From NCBI RefSeq assembly GCF_000426465.1, contig NZ_KE384527.1, positions 272,543 through 336,542 of the forward strand: DNA of 64,000 nucleotides. Direction: 5' to 3'. The DNA is from Epilithonimonas caeni DSM 17710. GTDB taxonomy: Bacteria > Bacteroidota > Bacteroidia > Flavobacteriales > Weeksellaceae. The notes below the pieces were generated by a model. It was not told the origin of the DNA. It was given only the letters and a program-made list of their open reading frames with translations, and searched no databases. A program made the position numbers and the translations under genes. Of the stretch, positions 35,880-45,542 are shown piece after piece (position 1 is the first letter of the stretch; every line of letters begins with the position of its first letter).

Positions 35880-38210
35880 ATGAAGAAAATATTAACTCTA
35901 TTTTTATTGGCAATCTGCTCCAGCCTTTCTACAAAGTTGGCGGCTCAGTTGTCATTTTTAACTTCCCCAGATTATGGACAAGTGTTTGATGTGACTTATG
36001 ACCCTATCAAGCCAGATGTTTTGTACGCCAATACAGTAACTAATCACATTGTGAAAAGTTCTGATAATGGAAAAAACTGGGAAGTTTTGTATTCTTTCCC
36101 ATTAGACATAAGTTTGGGAACGATCAAGGACCTGCGATGGACACTGGACCAGAAATACCTCAGTTTTATTGTGACTGCCGAAGGAACCACTCATAATCAG
36201 GTGATCATCATCGACCCAGCCAATGGAAACGTGATCAAAAGGATAGATTCTCCGAACGGGAATATGTCCGGCAACCTGATAATGTCCTATTCTGTTACAG
36301 GAAACGATTACGAGAACATTCTTCTGCATACGACCTATATGTACAATTTTGGTCTTGTAACTGATGTTTTTTACACCAAAAATGGCGGAGACAGCTGGCA
36401 AAAAGTTTATACAAGTTCTAATAATGACGGTGTTCACATCAATAATGTTGCGATAAATCCGAACAACCCTAATAAGCTTTTCCTGGCAAGAGGATTTTCT
36501 CCCGGCGAAAAAAACGGTGGATTATTTGTTTCGGTCAATGGCGGAGTAACCTGGACAGAAAAAATTGCTGGTACTAATTATTCTGCGATAACATTTGACC
36601 CGGCAGATTCTCAAAAGATGTTTTTGGGATCGTTCTACCTAACAGAGACCCAGACCGAAAATCTTTACAGATCTACAGACGGCGGCGAAAGCTGGAACAT
36701 TGTTCCCATCACTTGGACCACACTTTCTACAAACAGCATACAAAAGATCGTCATCAATCCAAAAAACACTAATGATATCATGGTTCTCGAAGAAAATGAG
36801 ATCGTGATCTCAAAAGACGGCGGAAACACCTGGACGAATTATGTTTATCCGAACAATGATCTGGAAAATAAATATTATTACGGACTGAATGCAACCTATA
36901 ATCCTTCGAACAGCAATGAAGTGATCATCAGTTCCAATTATTACCCTTTCCATTCTTTGGATGGCGGAATTACATTGTCGAGATTCAAAAATCCGTTTGC
37001 GAACAACACCGACAGAGTCACCTTTCATAAAAATTCGGAAAAGCATTTGTATTATGGCTTGAGAAGAGGTTTCATCCATCAGGATTTCCAGACCGGACAA
37101 GAAACAGGAATTGGACTTATGGCCATCAACTTCTTTCCGAATTTCAGAAGTACCGGCCTCTATGCTGACCCGTTGGTTGCAGGAAGAGTTTATGTCACCT
37201 CAAGCAATTTCATGGGTTCTACCTTTGCTGTAAGCACCAATCACGGCGCCAATTATTCTACAGGTTACAGTGATTATGGATTGAATATTATGAGAGTCGC
37301 CACATCCAAATCGAACACCAATCATTCCTGGGTTTCTTTCGATGAGACTGTAAGGAAATTTGATTTCACCGATATGAGCGGAATCACAAGTCAAGAAGTG
37401 ATGCTGCCTTCATTCGGACCTGTTTTCGGAATCAGCATTGATGAAACTAATGAGAATAATGTGATTCTTTCCCAGAATAACAATGTTTACAGAACCACAG
37501 ACGGCGGACAAAACTGGACACCATCAGAAAGCGGATTGGAAATACTGGAAAGCAATGCCGATTTCATTTATGACATTAACAAAAATCCTTTCAACAAAGA
37601 CCAACTGCTTTTGTCTACCACTCAGGGAATCTTTATATCTAATGATGCCGGAGTGAAGTGGACCCAAATCTATAGTGGTAATGTCATCAACAGAGCCGAA
37701 TTTTCGCCTTATAAAAACGGTGCTATCGTGGCAACCTCCAATTTTATGAACGGAAGCGGCGAAGGTTATGTTTATCCGCCTTCGCAAGTGAGAATCATTT
37801 ATTCAACTAATTCCGGACAAACCTGGAATGAAGTTGCTCCTGAGAAATTGGGTTATCTTTTCTCAGAATCTTCTGCAATTGATTTTCTGGATGATGAAAA
37901 AGCTGATATCTACTTCAGTACGTCAGATCTAGGATTGATAAAATATCAGATCAGTCTGGAAACTTTGGGAACAAATAATAATTCTTTATCAAAGGCAGAT
38001 TTAATCATTTATCCAAATCCAACTTCGGATTACATCAACATCGCCAGTGACAAAGTCAAAGAAACAGCGATTGCAGATTTCACAGGAAAAACCGTATTGA
38101 AGTCAACTTCGAAAACAATCGATCTATCGAATCTCCCAAAAGGAGTTTACATCCTGAACGCAACACTGGAAAACGGAAAATCTATCTCGAAAAAAGTGAT
38201 TAAAAACTAA
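35880..38210 (+). CDS. T9SS-exported BNR/sortilin-like beta-propeller protein
   Basis: 776 residues from ATG 35880 (MKKILTLFLLAICSSLS). After the signal peptide there are many BNR/Asp-box turns of the form S-D-G-G-x-x-W (for example SSDNGKNWE, STDGGESWN, SKDGGNTWT, TTDGGQNWT, SNDAGVKWT), about nine in all, giving one or two propellers. A YPNP T9SS sorting domain is at the C terminus (about 705-776). The family includes glycoside-binding and sortilin-type proteins; no catalytic residues for a sialidase were assigned. Confidence 0.87.
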   Translation: MKKILTLFLLAICSSLSTKLAAQLSFLTSPDYGQVFDVTYDPIKPDVLYANTVTNHIVKSSDNGKNWEVLYSFPLDISLGTIKDLRWTLDQKYLSFIVTAEGTTHNQVIIIDPANGNVIKRIDSPNGNMSGNLIMSYSVTGNDYENILLHTTYMYNFGLVTDVFYTKNGGDSWQKVYTSSNNDGVHINNVAINPNNPNKLFLARGFSPGEKNGGLFVSVNGGVTWTEKIAGTNYSAITFDPADSQKMFLGSFYLTETQTENLYRSTDGGESWNIVPITWTTLSTNSIQKIVINPKNTNDIMVLEENEIVISKDGGNTWTNYVYPNNDLENKYYYGLNATYNPSNSNEVIISSNYYPFHSLDGGITLSRFKNPFANNTDRVTFHKNSEKHLYYGLRRGFIHQDFQTGQETGIGLMAINFFPNFRSTGLYADPLVAGRVYVTSSNFMGSTFAVSTNHGANYSTGYSDYGLNIMRVATSKSNTNHSWVSFDETVRKFDFTDMSGITSQEVMLPSFGPVFGISIDETNENNVILSQNNNVYRTTDGGQNWTPSESGLEILESNADFIYDINKNPFNKDQLLLSTTQGIFISNDAGVKWTQIYSGNVINRAEFSPYKNGAIVATSNFMNGSGEGYVYPPSQVRIIYSTNSGQTWNEVAPEKLGYLFSESSAIDFLDDEKADIYFSTSDLGLIKYQISLETLGTNNNSLSKADLIIYPNPTSDYINIASDKVKETAIADFTGKTVLKSTSKTIDLSNLPKGVYILNATLENGKSISKKVIKN

Positions 38211-38227
38211 AATTTCTTCATATCAGG

Positions 38228-38266
38228 AAAGAGACTTAGCAATTTTGTTAAGTCTCTTTTGTTTTT
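38228..38266 (+). terminator. Intrinsic terminator after the BNR protein
   Basis: 11-bp perfect stem AAAGAGACTTA / TAAGTCTCTTT (38228-38238 with 38249-38259), then a T-rich run. Confidence 0.8.
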
Positions 38267-38321
38267 AGATAAAAGATTGGTCTCATATTTCCTATTCTAA
38301 TAAAACCAAACTCTATTTCGT

Positions 38322-38329
38322 TATATTTG
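38322..38329 (+). promoter_or_regulatory. Promoter -7 box of the DUF2339 gene
   Basis: TATATTTG, a full TAnnTTTG match, ends 18 bp before the ATG at 38348. Confidence 0.5.
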
Positions 38330-38347
38330 TTAACAGAAACACTTTTT

Positions 38348-40906
38348 ATGGAGATATTCTTACTATTGCTCATTTTGGTTTTTGTGATCATCATTCACAA
38401 CAAATCGACTGCAAATCATCAGGCGACTCAAAATTCAATTGATCAGCTTCAGGAAAAATTGAATGCCCTGAAAACAGAAATCAATACGAGACCTGTCAGC
38501 AAAACCGAGCCTGAAATCCCAATTATAAAAGAAGAAATAAAACAGGAAGATAAAATATCTTTTAGAGAAACTCCAGAAATCATCGAAGAAGGAAAGATTC
38601 CGGAAGAAGAAATTCAGCCAGAAATCATTGAAAATATTCCACCAATTGTGGAAGAACTTGAGCAACCTGAAAAAAAGGTCGCTTTCTTGGCAGAACACAG
38701 AGTAAAGGAAATTCTGCCACCTAAAAAATCGTGGCTGGAAAGCTTCAAGGAAAATAATCCTGACATCGAGAAATTCATCGGAGAAAACCTCATCAATAAA
38801 ATCGGAATTCTGATTCTGGTTCTCGGAATCAGTTTCTTCGTAAAATATGCGATCGACAAAGATTGGATCAATGAACCTGCGCGTGTCGGAATCGGTATTT
38901 TGGCTGGCGCTTTGGTAATGGGCATTGCGCATCGATTGAGGAAAAATTATGCAGCTTTCAGTTCGGTTTTTGTGGCTGGGGCGATCAGCATTTTTTATCT
39001 TACGATTGGGATTGCATTCCACGATTATCACCTGTTCAGTCAGACTGTGGCGTTCATTATTATGGTGGTGATCACCATTTTCAGTGTGTTTGTCTCCGTT
39101 TCTTATGACCGGAAAGAATTGGCGGTTTTAGCATTGATTGGTGGTTTTGCCGTTCCTTTTATGGTGAGTACAGGCGAAGGAAATTACAAAGTTTTGTTCA
39201 CTTACATTGCGGTTCTCAATATTGGAATGTTGATGATTGCTTACTTCAAAAAATGGAATCTCGTTACTTTACTGGCTTTCATTTTCAGTTGCCTGCTTTA
39301 TTCGGCTTGGTTTGGAAAAGGGTTTTACGACGACCAATTACCTTGTCGGGGTGCATTATTCTTTGCGACAATATTTTATATTATTTTCAGTGTTGCTACA
39401 GTTATCAATAACCTGAGGAATAAAGGTACTTTTACGAAGCTGGAGTATTTCATAATGGTCGCTAACACGTTCTTCTATTTCGGAATGGGAATCAGCATTA
39501 TCGAAAATTGGAAACCAGAATTGAAAGGTTTGTTTACCATTGCATTGGCTTTTTACAATTTGGTCTACGCGATATTTTTATATAGAAAATTCGGGTTGGA
39601 CAAAAATGCGATCTATCTTTTGTTAGGACTGACTTTAACCTTTGTTACATTGGCAATTCCAATTCAGTTTAGCGGCAATTACATTACATTATTCTGGGCT
39701 GGAGAAGCCGTTTTATTGTTCTGGCTTTCTCAAAAATCGAAAATTGCAACCTTCAAATTGGGTGCAATAATTGTTCAAATTTTGATGTTGGGAAGTCTGA
39801 TCATGGATTGGGAAAAATATTATTCCGGCAATGTGATGGAACTAAAACCTTTCCTCAACCGAATGTTCATCACAGGAATCGTTTCCCTGGCCTCATTGAT
39901 TTTTACTTATATTTTATTAAAAAAAGAGAAAGAAATTACCAATATTTTCAGTTTCGAATTCCATCCTTCTTATTACAGAAATATTATTTTAGGAGTTGGT
40001 ATTTTGGTCGGATATTTCACCGGAATGCTGGAAATCAGTTATCAAGCTAACGATCATATGAGCAATTACTATTCAGCATTATCGTATTCGGTTCTGTATC
40101 ATTTTTTGTTCAGCGTTGGTATCATTTATTTCGTTTTAAAACTGAAGGATCAATTTTGGAACAGTTTTACAATTCTTTTGTCTTCTGTTAACATCCTTTT
40201 ATATATCGCAATTTTCTACAAATTGACTTACAACGAGATGACGGAAAATTTCGTGATTAATCTGTCTTCCAGATCAGCTTATTTTATTCATTACATTTTA
40301 CTGATTTGTCTGGCTTATTTTGGATATGTTTTGATTAAATTCAGAAATGAAAGCCATTTTTCAACATATCTGAATCACAAATTGGCGCTGTGGGTTTTCG
40401 CATTTTGCATCGTTTACGTTTTGAGCAATGAAGTAATGATGCACGGATTGATGTTCAATAATGGCATTATTTCATCAGCCGAATTAGCAAAATACCCATT
40501 GAATAAAACGGGTCACAGCTATGAAAAAGAGATTTTCATCGATGAGAAATTCGAAGCTATAAAACTTCAAATCATCAAAATTGGCTATCCGATTCTTTGG
40601 GGCGTTTTATCCTTTGTTTTCCTGATTATTGGTATCAAAAAACAAAATCAACCGCTAAGGATTATCGCTTTGGCTTTGCTCGGCATTACGATTATCAAAT
40701 TATTTGTTTACGACATCCAAAACGTTTCGGAAACAGGGAAAATCATTGCTTTCATCTTATTAGGTGTGTTGATTTTGATTATTTCGTTCGTTTATCAAAA
40801 GATTAAAAGACTGGTCGTAGATGAAACAAAAATCTCTTCGGATAAAATTGTAAATCCTGAAGACCCAACAGAAACTAAAAACCCAAACGATGAAGAAATC
40901 AATTAG
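38348..40906 (+). CDS. DUF2339 multi-pass membrane protein
   Basis: 852 residues from ATG 38348 (an upstream TTG at 38327 lies inside the promoter box). One N-terminal membrane helix (1-18), an amphipathic linker, a glutamate/proline-rich segment (about 55-125), the DUF2339 block NKIGILILVLGISFFVKYAI (about 150-170), and then about 20 further membrane helices to the end. It overlaps the DUF3999 gene by 17 bp, the standard partner arrangement for this family. Function unknown; an envelope role is likely. Confidence 0.87.
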   Translation: MEIFLLLLILVFVIIIHNKSTANHQATQNSIDQLQEKLNALKTEINTRPVSKTEPEIPIIKEEIKQEDKISFRETPEIIEEGKIPEEEIQPEIIENIPPIVEELEQPEKKVAFLAEHRVKEILPPKKSWLESFKENNPDIEKFIGENLINKIGILILVLGISFFVKYAIDKDWINEPARVGIGILAGALVMGIAHRLRKNYAAFSSVFVAGAISIFYLTIGIAFHDYHLFSQTVAFIIMVVITIFSVFVSVSYDRKELAVLALIGGFAVPFMVSTGEGNYKVLFTYIAVLNIGMLMIAYFKKWNLVTLLAFIFSCLLYSAWFGKGFYDDQLPCRGALFFATIFYIIFSVATVINNLRNKGTFTKLEYFIMVANTFFYFGMGISIIENWKPELKGLFTIALAFYNLVYAIFLYRKFGLDKNAIYLLLGLTLTFVTLAIPIQFSGNYITLFWAGEAVLLFWLSQKSKIATFKLGAIIVQILMLGSLIMDWEKYYSGNVMELKPFLNRMFITGIVSLASLIFTYILLKKEKEITNIFSFEFHPSYYRNIILGVGILVGYFTGMLEISYQANDHMSNYYSALSYSVLYHFLFSVGIIYFVLKLKDQFWNSFTILLSSVNILLYIAIFYKLTYNEMTENFVINLSSRSAYFIHYILLICLAYFGYVLIKFRNESHFSTYLNHKLALWVFAFCIVYVLSNEVMMHGLMFNNGIISSAELAKYPLNKTGHSYEKEIFIDEKFEAIKLQIIKIGYPILWGVLSFVFLIIGIKKQNQPLRIIALALLGITIIKLFVYDIQNVSETGKIIAFILLGVLILIISFVYQKIKRLVVDETKISSDKIVNPEDPTETKNPNDEEIN

Positions 40907-42110
40907 TCTCATATTTTTATTAACAATCTGTTTTTCCTTCGCTCAAAATTATCGGGGAAAAATCAATAAAGTCCCGGAAAGCGGATTGCATCAGATCTTG
41001 CTAACTCCAGAAGTTCGGTCTGCGTCACAGAATAATATCGATTTTTTAAGGATTTTCGATTCTAAAAACAACGAAGTTCCTTATGTGGTCTATGAAGGAA
41101 AATACAGTAATTCCAGTTCAAATAATTTTACAATAATTTCAAAAACTGCCGTTCCGAATGTCGCTACTTCCATCATTATCTCCAATGAAAACGCATTGAA
41201 CATTGACCATCTGACGCTGAAAATCGCCAATACGGATGTCGAAAAAAAGTACAATATCAGCGGAAGCAACGACCAGAAAGAATGGTTTGGTTTGGTCGGT
41301 AACCAGAAAGTAATCGGGCTGAATGATGCCGGTGAAAACTTTGTGGAACGTGATTTTGCTTTTCCTTTGAACAATTACAAGTTCCTGAGATTTGATTTCA
41401 TCGATAAAAACTCGTTGCCTATTAATATTCTTGGAGCCAGTTTAGAAGAAAATCATTCAGTCAATCAATCGAAGACTGAATTGCAAAACTTCACTCAAAA
41501 AATTGAGACAGATAAAAAATTAAAACAAACCAAAATCACGATTACTTTTCATGCTCCACAAGTGATTGACGGAATTGGTTTCGAAATTTCTGCGCCGAGT
41601 TATTATCTGCGTGATGCAAGAATTCTGATTAATAAAACCAGAGTTTATAAAAAATCGAATGAGAATTATGTTGAGAATATTTCTGCTTTTCAACTCAATT
41701 CAAAAAGTAAAAACAGATTTGATGTCCAAAGTTTTTTTGTCAAAGAATTCATAATCGAAATTGATAATCAAGATAATCCGGCTCTAGAAATTAAAAAAAT
41801 CAATCTTTTCCAATCGCCAATCAGTATTTTAACCGATTTGAAGGCAAATGAAAATTATACTTTAAAAATTGATTCCACCTGGTCTGCACCACAATATGAT
41901 TTAGTCAACTCTGGAATCGATTTTAATCAGAATTATCCTACTGCAACTATTTCAAACTTAGAAAAAATTGAACAATCAAAATCCAAGGAAAATGCGAAAA
42001 CCTTTTGGCAAACACCTTTCTTTATGTGGATTTGTATTGTTTTAGCTGTAGCGATTATTGGTTATTTTGCGGTTGGGTTGATTAAGGATATGAATAGGGA
42101 GAATCAGTAA
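40890..42110 (+). CDS. DUF3999 family protein
   Basis: 406 residues, starting inside the end of the DUF2339 gene. Signal peptide (1-18, MKKSISLIFLLTICFSFA), a long beta-rich extracytoplasmic part (about 20-370) and one C-terminal membrane helix (about 375-398). The DUF2339-DUF3999 pair recurs in many bacteria. The overlap implies translational coupling and a physical complex. No enzymatic motif. Confidence 0.82.
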   Translation: MKKSISLIFLLTICFSFAQNYRGKINKVPESGLHQILLTPEVRSASQNNIDFLRIFDSKNNEVPYVVYEGKYSNSSSNNFTIISKTAVPNVATSIIISNENALNIDHLTLKIANTDVEKKYNISGSNDQKEWFGLVGNQKVIGLNDAGENFVERDFAFPLNNYKFLRFDFIDKNSLPINILGASLEENHSVNQSKTELQNFTQKIETDKKLKQTKITITFHAPQVIDGIGFEISAPSYYLRDARILINKTRVYKKSNENYVENISAFQLNSKSKNRFDVQSFFVKEFIIEIDNQDNPALEIKKINLFQSPISILTDLKANENYTLKIDSTWSAPQYDLVNSGIDFNQNYPTATISNLEKIEQSKSKENAKTFWQTPFFMWICIVLAVAIIGYFAVGLIKDMNRENQ

Positions 42111-42178
42111 ATTTGAATTGAGATTATTTAAACGCAAAACCGGACGAAGAATCAAAATCACAAAAAAATGCTACCAAA

Positions 42179-43081
42179 ATGAGCGATAACAAAATAAATA
42201 TTACTTCAAGTTTATTAGAGAAAGGAGTTGACATTGCTAAAGATTTTGTTGATAAACTAATTATTCCTTCCGTTGAAGAAACAGGACTTTTATTGAAAGA
42301 CCAAATCTCACTTTGGAGATTTAAAAATCAAATAAAAACTTTGGTTAAAGCAAAAGAAATATGTGCCAAAAACAATATTTCCCCCAAACAAATATCACTA
42401 AAATTACTTTGTCCAATATTAGAGTATTCTAGTCTTGAAGAAGACGATTTCTTAACAGATAAATGGGCAATACTTCTCTCAAATCTTGTTGATTCAGAAC
42501 AGAATATTCAAAACCACGTTTTCCCATATATTTTAAGTCAAATTTCAACAAAAGAGTTTCAAATATTAGAAAATGTTTTTGACGAAAAAGATAATAGATT
42601 ATCAAAAATAAGAGAAGATTTAAATCACTATTATCAAAATCGAGAAAAAATCGAGCAAGAAATTAAAAAAGAATTAAAAGATATTGATAGAAAAATTATT
42701 TTTTTTGATGAAACTGATGGTTACATAGATTATGAATTAACTAAGCTATATCGGGAAAAATCTGCAATTAATAGTAAACTTAATACATACAAGCAAAAAG
42801 AGGTAATTTTAAAATATTCATTAGATAAATTAGAAACGATTCCAACAGGAAGTGTTGAAAAATTTGAGTTATCAAATTTATTAAGATTAGGTTTAATTAA
42901 AGAGGAAAAAGAGTTTTATGCTAACCCTCAACCATTAAAAATCCCAAATGAAAGGGATGATTATGAAACTCATACTACTGTTGACTTAGAAATAGATGTT
43001 CATTCTGACATTGATTATTATTTAACTGAATTTGGAGAATTGTTCATAAAATTATGCAAAGAGAAACTGCAGGTAACATAA
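42179..43081 (+). CDS. Abi-alpha (DUF4393)-like protein, candidate phage-defence gene
   Basis: 300 residues, markedly more A/T-rich than the genes on each side, with many TTA and ATA codons. The opening has an amphipathic region (LLEKGVDIAKDFVDKLIIPSVEETG) followed by SPKQISLKLLCPILEYSSLEEDDFLTDKWAILLSNLVD in the manner of Abi-alpha/DUF4393 proteins, which cause abortive infection in some phages. A central coiled coil (about 145-190) and an acidic C terminus follow. No signal peptide. The match is by eye to the conserved N-terminal pattern; sequence search would settle it. Likely acquired by transfer. Confidence 0.55.
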   Translation: MSDNKINITSSLLEKGVDIAKDFVDKLIIPSVEETGLLLKDQISLWRFKNQIKTLVKAKEICAKNNISPKQISLKLLCPILEYSSLEEDDFLTDKWAILLSNLVDSEQNIQNHVFPYILSQISTKEFQILENVFDEKDNRLSKIREDLNHYYQNREKIEQEIKKELKDIDRKIIFFDETDGYIDYELTKLYREKSAINSKLNTYKQKEVILKYSLDKLETIPTGSVEKFELSNLLRLGLIKEEKEFYANPQPLKIPNERDDYETHTTVDLEIDVHSDIDYYLTEFGELFIKLCKEKLQVT

Positions 43082-43115
43082 TATTAGCAAAATGTGGTCG
43101 AAAATAATCCACCAA

Positions 43116-43187
43116 AAAAAACCTTTCCAAAATCGGAAAGGTTTTCTTTATCTAATACTGAAACTTCCTGAAAGCTTCCAGCGTTTT
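43116..43187. repeat. Left copy of the hemL 3-prime end and terminator
   Basis: About 70 bp matching 44058-44127 with a few differences. On the minus strand it still encodes [11 protein letters not shown] plus a stop (43152-43184). It bounds the GLPGLI gene on its left. Confidence 0.8.
43118..43145. terminator. Terminator belonging to the duplicated hemL tail
   Basis: 11-bp perfect stem AAAACCTTTCC / GGAAAGGTTTT with loop AAAATC, with eight T following on the minus strand and T on the plus strand. It ends the Abi-like gene, but its minus-strand form is the hemL terminator without a hemL gene. Confidence 0.7.
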
Positions 43188-43269
43188 TGTTTTACTTTTA
43201 AAAAATATAAATATTAGAACTTCGTTTATCCTTGTATTAGAAGGAAGTTTAAACAAACACTCGTCACAA

Positions 43270-44058
43270 ATGAAATTAATTATATTTTTTCTTGGAATTT
43301 CTACCTTTTGCTCCTCACAAAAAATTAGTTTCATTTACGAAACAAAATACAAACTGAATTCAGAAAATCCGGATGATGTCAATTCCGAGAGAATGATTTT
43401 GGATTTAAAAGATAATATTTCAATTTTTAGAGATTCAGTAGAAAAAGAAGCAGATTCACTAAAGCTGAATAATGGAAAGGAAATATTTAAAATGGGCGTT
43501 GAAAACCAATTCTATGTCAAAAAGAATCTTGCTCAAAAAAGAATTGAAAAAGTAATAACTTATTTGGGAAAAGATTATCTTCTTCCAATTGAGGAAATAT
43601 TAAATTGGAAAATATCTTCCGAACAAAAAATGATTGGAAAATACAAATCTCAAAAAGCAGAAACTACGTATGGAGGAAGAAACTGGATTGCTTGGTTTAC
43701 AACAGAATTACCTTTTGGAGATGGTCCATATATTTTCAATGGTTTACCCGGATTGATTGTTTCTATTCATGATTCAAACAATGATTATTCATTTAATTTG
43801 ATAGAAGTCAAAAAAGGCGGGAATCTATTTGACGCACGCACAAAAACAATAAAAATTGATTGGAAAAAATATGAAGCACTTGCAAAATCATATTTTAATG
43901 ACCCATTTAATATAAATTCAAGAGGGTGGAAAACAGCTACATTTACCGACCCAAATGGTACAACAGTAGATATTTCTGTAAAAAATAGAGAAATACAAAA
44001 TAATCTTCTACAAGAAAATAATCCAATCGAATTAAATCATAAAATAATTTATAAATAA
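43270..44058 (+). CDS. GLPGLI family exported protein
   Basis: 262 residues. A signal peptide (about 1-16) and the family motif FNGLPGLIVSI (near residues 154-164) that names this Bacteroidota family. The family is otherwise of unknown function, though commonly exported. A/T-rich like the preceding gene. It occupies the 941-bp unit between the two hemL-tail copies. Confidence 0.85.
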   Translation: MKLIIFFLGISTFCSSQKISFIYETKYKLNSENPDDVNSERMILDLKDNISIFRDSVEKEADSLKLNNGKEIFKMGVENQFYVKKNLAQKRIEKVITYLGKDYLLPIEEILNWKISSEQKMIGKYKSQKAETTYGGRNWIAWFTTELPFGDGPYIFNGLPGLIVSIHDSNNDYSFNLIEVKKGGNLFDARTKTIKIDWKKYEALAKSYFNDPFNINSRGWKTATFTDPNGTTVDISVKNREIQNNLLQENNPIELNHKIIYK

Positions 44059-44127
44059 AAAACCTCTCCAAAATCGGAAGGTTTTTCTTTAACTAATACT
44101 GAAACTTCCTAAAAGCTTCCAGCGTTT
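44058..44127. repeat. Right copy of the hemL 3-prime end and terminator (native)
   Basis: Overlaps the true hemL C terminus (minus strand, stop at 44093-44095) and an A/T stem with one bulged base (44057-44085) acting on both strands. Partner of 43116-43187. Confidence 0.8.
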
Positions 44128-45373
44128 TGTCAATCTCTGTATCGCCAATCGCAGATGAGATAAACCAGGTCTCATAGCCACTTGGCGGAAGATAAATCCC
44201 TTGTTCCAAAACCTGATGAAACAGATTGTTGAACAAACCAATATTGGAATTATTCACTTCATTAAAATTACTTGCAGAAGTCACATCAAAGAAAATAGAC
44301 ATCATACTTCCTTTTCGGTTGATTCTGTGTCGGATTCCTTTTTCATTCAAAATTTTTCCAATTTCAAAATCTAAAGTTTCGGTTGTTTTATCAAGCTTTT
44401 TATAAAAATCAGCATCCTGCTTTATCAATTGCAACGTTTTAAGTCCGGCTCTCATTGCCAAAGGATTGCCGCTCAACGTTCCGGCTTGATAAACGCGTCC
44501 TCTTGGCGAAAGCCAGTTCATGATTTCGTTTCTTCCGGCAAATGCACCAACCGGCAAACCGCCACCAATGACTTTTCCATAAGTTACCAGGTCTGCCTTT
44601 ACGCCCAGAGCTTCCTGCGCTCCACCAAAAGCTAAACGGAAGCCTGTCATTACCTCGTCAAAAATCAATAATGCACCGTTCTCATCACACAATTTTCTAA
44701 GGTTTTGAAGGAAGTGATTTTCCGGCAGAATACAACCCATATTTCCGGCAATCGGTTCTACGATAATTGCCGCGATCTGCCCAGGATTATTTTTGAAAAG
44801 TTCTTCAACCTGTTCGATATTATTGTATTCGGCTAATAAAGTATCTTTTGCCGTTCCTTGGGTAACACCCGGAGAATTGGGACTTCCGAATGTCGCCATT
44901 CCACTTCCCGCCTGAATCAGAAACGAATCCGAATGGCCATGATAACAGCCTTCGAACTTGATGATTTTTTCTCTTTCCGTATAACCTCTCGCCAAACGGA
45001 TCGCGCTCATACAAGCTTCGGTACCCGAAGAGACCATTCTGATCTGGTCAACATTAGGAACGTTTTCTACAATGAATTTGGCGATTTCGGTTTCCAATTC
45101 TGTCGGTGCACCGAAAGAAAATCCTTTCTCAGCCTGCAGTTTCAGAGCTTCCAAAACTTCGGGATGTGTGTGGCCGAGAATCGCTGGTCCCCACGAATTG
45201 ATATAATCGATGTAGGTTCTGTCATCCTCATCTGTAAGGTAAGCCCCTTTTGCAGATTTCATAAAAACCGGAACCCCGCCTACAGATTTGAAGGCACGAA
45301 CCGGAGAATTCACACCGCCCGGAATATATTTGTACGCTTCCTCAAAAAGCGCTGAACTTCTTTGGTATAACAT
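44093..45373 (-). CDS. hemL: Glutamate-1-semialdehyde 2,1-aminomutase
   Basis: 426 residues. PLP enzyme making 5-aminolevulinate for heme. The Schiff-base lysine is K267 in [10 protein letters not shown], with [10 protein letters not shown] (D-E-V) upstream and [16 protein letters not shown] at 115-130. Full length. The last ten residues, LEAFRKFQY and preceding, are duplicated 941 bp away. hemJ is in the same window but not adjacent. Confidence 0.97.
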   Translation of the reverse strand: MLYQRSSALFEEAYKYIPGGVNSPVRAFKSVGGVPVFMKSAKGAYLTDEDDRTYIDYINSWGPAILGHTHPEVLEALKLQAEKGFSFGAPTELETEIAKFIVENVPNVDQIRMVSSGTEACMSAIRLARGYTEREKIIKFEGCYHGHSDSFLIQAGSGMATFGSPNSPGVTQGTAKDTLLAEYNNIEQVEELFKNNPGQIAAIIVEPIAGNMGCILPENHFLQNLRKLCDENGALLIFDEVMTGFRLAFGGAQEALGVKADLVTYGKVIGGGLPVGAFAGRNEIMNWLSPRGRVYQAGTLSGNPLAMRAGLKTLQLIKQDADFYKKLDKTTETLDFEIGKILNEKGIRHRINRKGSMMSIFFDVTSASNFNEVNNSNIGLFNNLFHQVLEQGIYLPPSGYETWFISSAIGDTEIDKTLEAFRKFQY

Positions 45374-45458
45374 TTTAGTTGATAGTTGTTGGTTGATAGT
45401 TGTTAGTCTAAATTCTAACTTTTAGTTTATGTATAAGATATAAGCCTGAATTAAATTC

Positions 45459-45523
45459 AAAATTTCTCGCAGATTTTCCAGATTTAGCAAATCCACTAAT
45501 AAGCATTATCTGCGAGAAATTTT
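45459..45523. repeat. 16-bp perfect inverted repeat
   Basis: Arms 45459-45474 and 45508-45523 (AAAATTTCTCGCAGAT and its complement), loop 33 nt. It lies between hemL and the LysM gene, 20 bp before the latter's stop. May act as a terminator or be a dispersed element. Confidence 0.6.
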
Positions 45524-45542
45524 ATTTTGGTTAATGATTTTT

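Noticed and set aside
38435-39031. 198-codon minus-strand frame over the DUF2339 gene
   Set aside because: Antisense frame rich in phenylalanine, mirroring lysine and glutamate codons of the real gene.
43152-43334. 60-codon minus-strand frame ending [11 protein letters not shown]
   Set aside because: Not a gene: the end is the duplicated hemL tail and the rest is antisense to the GLPGLI gene and its leader. Kept only as evidence of the duplication.
44858-45355. 165-codon plus-strand frame over hemL
   Set aside because: Shadow of a strongly conserved enzyme; the sequence is rich in arginine and histidine as typical of antisense frames.
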